A stretch of DNA of 7,202 bases. It comes from CAADGV01 sp040290295. Lineage in GTDB: Bacteria; Bacteroidota; Ignavibacteria; UBA10030; UBA6906. A program made the translations under genes and the position numbers. The stretch spans positions 1 to 7,202 of the forward strand of contig PSMW01000050.1 of assembly GCA_040290295.1 (NCBI GenBank), read 5' to 3'. Shown here in pieces: positions 6,079-7,202 of this stretch; the first letter of the stretch is position 1; every line of letters starts with the position of its first letter. Under the pieces are notes generated by a model. It was given only the letters and a program-made list of their open reading frames with translations, did no database searches and was not told where the DNA came from.

Positions 6079-6975
6079 ATGCGTGTACACGCTCCACGAA
6101 CATACACCGAAGTGGTCATTACCGCCGACGCCGCACTGATCGATCACCTCGTCGCTCTTCTTTCACAACTCGGCTTCGAAGGATTTTGGGAGGATGGTTC
6201 GACGCTCCGCTGCTACATGCACAGCCGGCGTTGGCAGGAAGGAATGTTGGAGGAAGTGCAACGCGTTGCAACGACCGTTCAACGATCGCATGCGTCGCCG
6301 ATACCGAGCATCGAGGTGCACTCAGTCGATGAGCGTAATTGGAATGAAGAATGGGAAAAGACGATCCAGCCCATACACCTTACACCGCGCATCGTCGTCG
6401 CACCCACATGGCAACCGTATCAACCGTCCGAAGGCGAATTGCTGCTGACCATCGATCCGAAGATGTCGTTCGGCACGGGCTATCACGAAACCACACGGCT
6501 TGTCCTCCGACTCTTAGAACGCATCATCACGCCCGGCTGCACACTGCTGGATGTCGGAACAGGAACAGGCATCCTTGCGATTGCTGCAATCAAGTTGGGC
6601 GCGGCACGGGCAGTGGGAGTGGATAACGACCACTGGTCGTACGAGAACGCATGGGAGAATGTTCGACTCAATCACGTTGAAGATCGAGTCACGATCGTGT
6701 TGGGCGAGTTGTCTTCGCTTCCGCAGGAAACCTTCGACGTCCTAGCGGCGAACATCCAGCGCAACGTCATCGAACCGATGTTGCCTCGCTTGCGGGGACT
6801 GTTGGCGCGTGATGGAAAGATGATTCTCTCGGGATTGTTGTTGGAGGATGAAGAACCCCTCACGCGTGCCATTCATGCTTTGGAGATGCATGTAGTGGAG
6901 AGGCTAACGGAGAACGAGTGGCTCGCATTGCTCTGCATGAACACTCCTCTTGCCTCCACATTGGGAGCCGAATAA
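6079..6975 (+). CDS. prmA: Ribosomal protein L11 methyltransferase
   Basis: This is a 298-residue, full-length SAM-dependent methyltransferase that trimethylates ribosomal protein L11 in the cytoplasm. The N-terminal third (about 1-80) is the L11-recognition domain, weakly conserved as usual. The linker carries RNWNEEWEK (86-94). Next comes the PrmA hallmark IDPKMSFGTGYHETT (125-139), then SAM motif I LLDVGTGTGILAIAAIKLGA (156-175), the acidic loop VGVDNDHW (179-186) and the substrate-side AANIQRNVI (223-231). All core motifs are present. The start is ATG 6079, with AGG (6068-6070) 8 nt upstream overlapping the preceding gene's TAG, which suggests translational coupling. The following Ppx/GppA gene starts 5 nt after the TAA. 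Nothing points to a specialised role; L11 methylation is usually dispensable. Confidence 0.95.
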   Translation: MRVHAPRTYTEVVITADAALIDHLVALLSQLGFEGFWEDGSTLRCYMHSRRWQEGMLEEVQRVATTVQRSHASPIPSIEVHSVDERNWNEEWEKTIQPIHLTPRIVVAPTWQPYQPSEGELLLTIDPKMSFGTGYHETTRLVLRLLERIITPGCTLLDVGTGTGILAIAAIKLGAARAVGVDNDHWSYENAWENVRLNHVEDRVTIVLGELSSLPQETFDVLAANIQRNVIEPMLPRLRGLLARDGKMILSGLLLEDEEPLTRAIHALEMHVVERLTENEWLALLCMNTPLASTLGAE

Positions 6976-6980
6976 GGAGT

Positions 6981-7202
6981 ATGGTTCTCGCCTCGATCGA
7001 CATCGGCACAAACACCGTCCTCCTGCTGATTGCCCGCATCGACAATGACGGTACGATCGTTCCATTGCTCGACGAGCAACGGCTGCCGCGCCTCGGCGAG
7101 GGCGGCCCGATGTTTATCAAGGACCGGACATTCTTCTTTTTCAGTTACGAGGGTCTACGGGACAACGCCCGGACTTTAGGCTTCACGCGGGTTTTGACCC
7201 AA
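6981..7202 (+). CDS. Ppx/GppA phosphatase N-terminus running into unrelated sequence (partial, chimeric)
   Basis: The frame begins at ATG 6981 and is still open at the window edge (74 codons). Residues 3-41 (LASIDIGTNTVLLLIARID ... RLPRLGEG) match the start of exopolyphosphatase / guanosine-pentaphosphatase proteins: the IDIGTNT block is the first phosphate-binding loop of the ASKHA fold, and RLGEG ends the second beta hairpin. In the cell such enzymes degrade polyphosphate or pppGpp. From about residue 42 the sequence no longer fits this family; it becomes TonB-receptor-like (see the next entry). The Shine-Dalgarno (AAGGAG, 6974-6979) overlaps the prmA stop and leaves only one nt before ATG, unusually tight, so initiation may depend on coupling to prmA. 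Identity of the first 41 residues is firm; whether this reading frame exists in the organism is doubtful. Confidence 0.75.
   Translation, partial: MVLASIDIGTNTVLLLIARIDNDGTIVPLLDEQRLPRLGEGGPMFIKDRTFFFFSYEGLRDNARTLGFTRVLTQ
7104..7202 (+). other. TonB-dependent-receptor-like segment fused in frame after the Ppx/GppA start
   Basis: Residues 42-74 of the open frame read GGPMFIKDRT, then FFFFSYEGLRDNARTLGF and TRVLTQ. The GGP-x(2)-KDRTFFFFSYEGLR pattern is a hallmark of the early barrel of Oar-like or carboxypeptidase-regulatory-domain TonB-dependent receptors, which are outer-membrane transporters. It has no place in a Ppx/GppA protein. Codon choice also changes: all four arginines are CGG, and the leucines are CTA, TTA and TTG. 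In the 41 residues before, arginine is CGC, CGG, CGC and leucine is nearly always CTC or CTG. The plug domain and signal peptide that should precede it are absent, so this is an internal receptor fragment joined to another gene. Confidence 0.65.

Noticed and set aside
5188..6147. Minus-strand open frame (319 codons) opposite the M28 gene
   Set aside because: It overlaps the M28 gene completely. The plus-strand protein has a complete ordered set of family motifs, and the antisense translation has none.

Overview
The window (7,202 bases, moderately GC-rich) is ordinary bacterial chromosome with dense housekeeping genes. The protein styles (an orphan ParA carrying an NRLILKNAL segment, a ValRS with an LDTWFSSWLWPFS block, a glutaminyl-cyclase-like M28 protein, a DUF4097-type repeat protein) recall the Bacteroidota/Chlorobiota/Ignavibacteria assemblage, possibly a Kapabacteria-like lineage. 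That placement rests on remembered family resemblance, not on a search.

Layout. 1-192 (+): C-terminal end of a fumarylacetoacetate-hydrolase-family protein. 224-1045 (+): an orphan ParA-type ATPase, closed by a hairpin at 1052-1074. 1046-1229: an intergenic leader holding a possible promoter and a stem-loop. 1230-3950 (+): complete valS with a TTG start. 3922-3957: a hairpin across the valS stop codon, between convergent genes. 3986-4912 (-): a secreted DUF4097-type beta-repeat protein interrupted by one in-frame TAG. 4913-5103: a divergent intergenic region with a 10-bp palindrome. 5104-6069 (+): an exported M28/glutaminyl-cyclase-like metalloprotein. 6079-6975 (+): prmA. 6981-7202 (+): the start of a Ppx/GppA phosphatase. 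The last three are tightly spaced (9 nt and 5 nt gaps) and look like one operon. No stretch longer than 300 bases lacks a gene.

Two points stand out. First, the DUF4097-type gene has an amber codon exactly at a repeat position where the neighbouring 18-residue units use TCG (serine), so a single C-to-A change explains the break. Second, the Ppx/GppA reading frame stops looking like Ppx/GppA at about base 7104 and continues in frame as a typical TonB-dependent-receptor segment (GGP...KDRTFFFFSYEGLR), with a change in arginine and leucine codon choice. This is most likely a rearrangement or an assembly chimera at the window edge.

I looked for an undescribed multi-gene system (defence, mobile, biosynthetic, RNA-based) and do not see one. 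There is no CRISPR array, tRNA, rRNA, transposase or phage gene.
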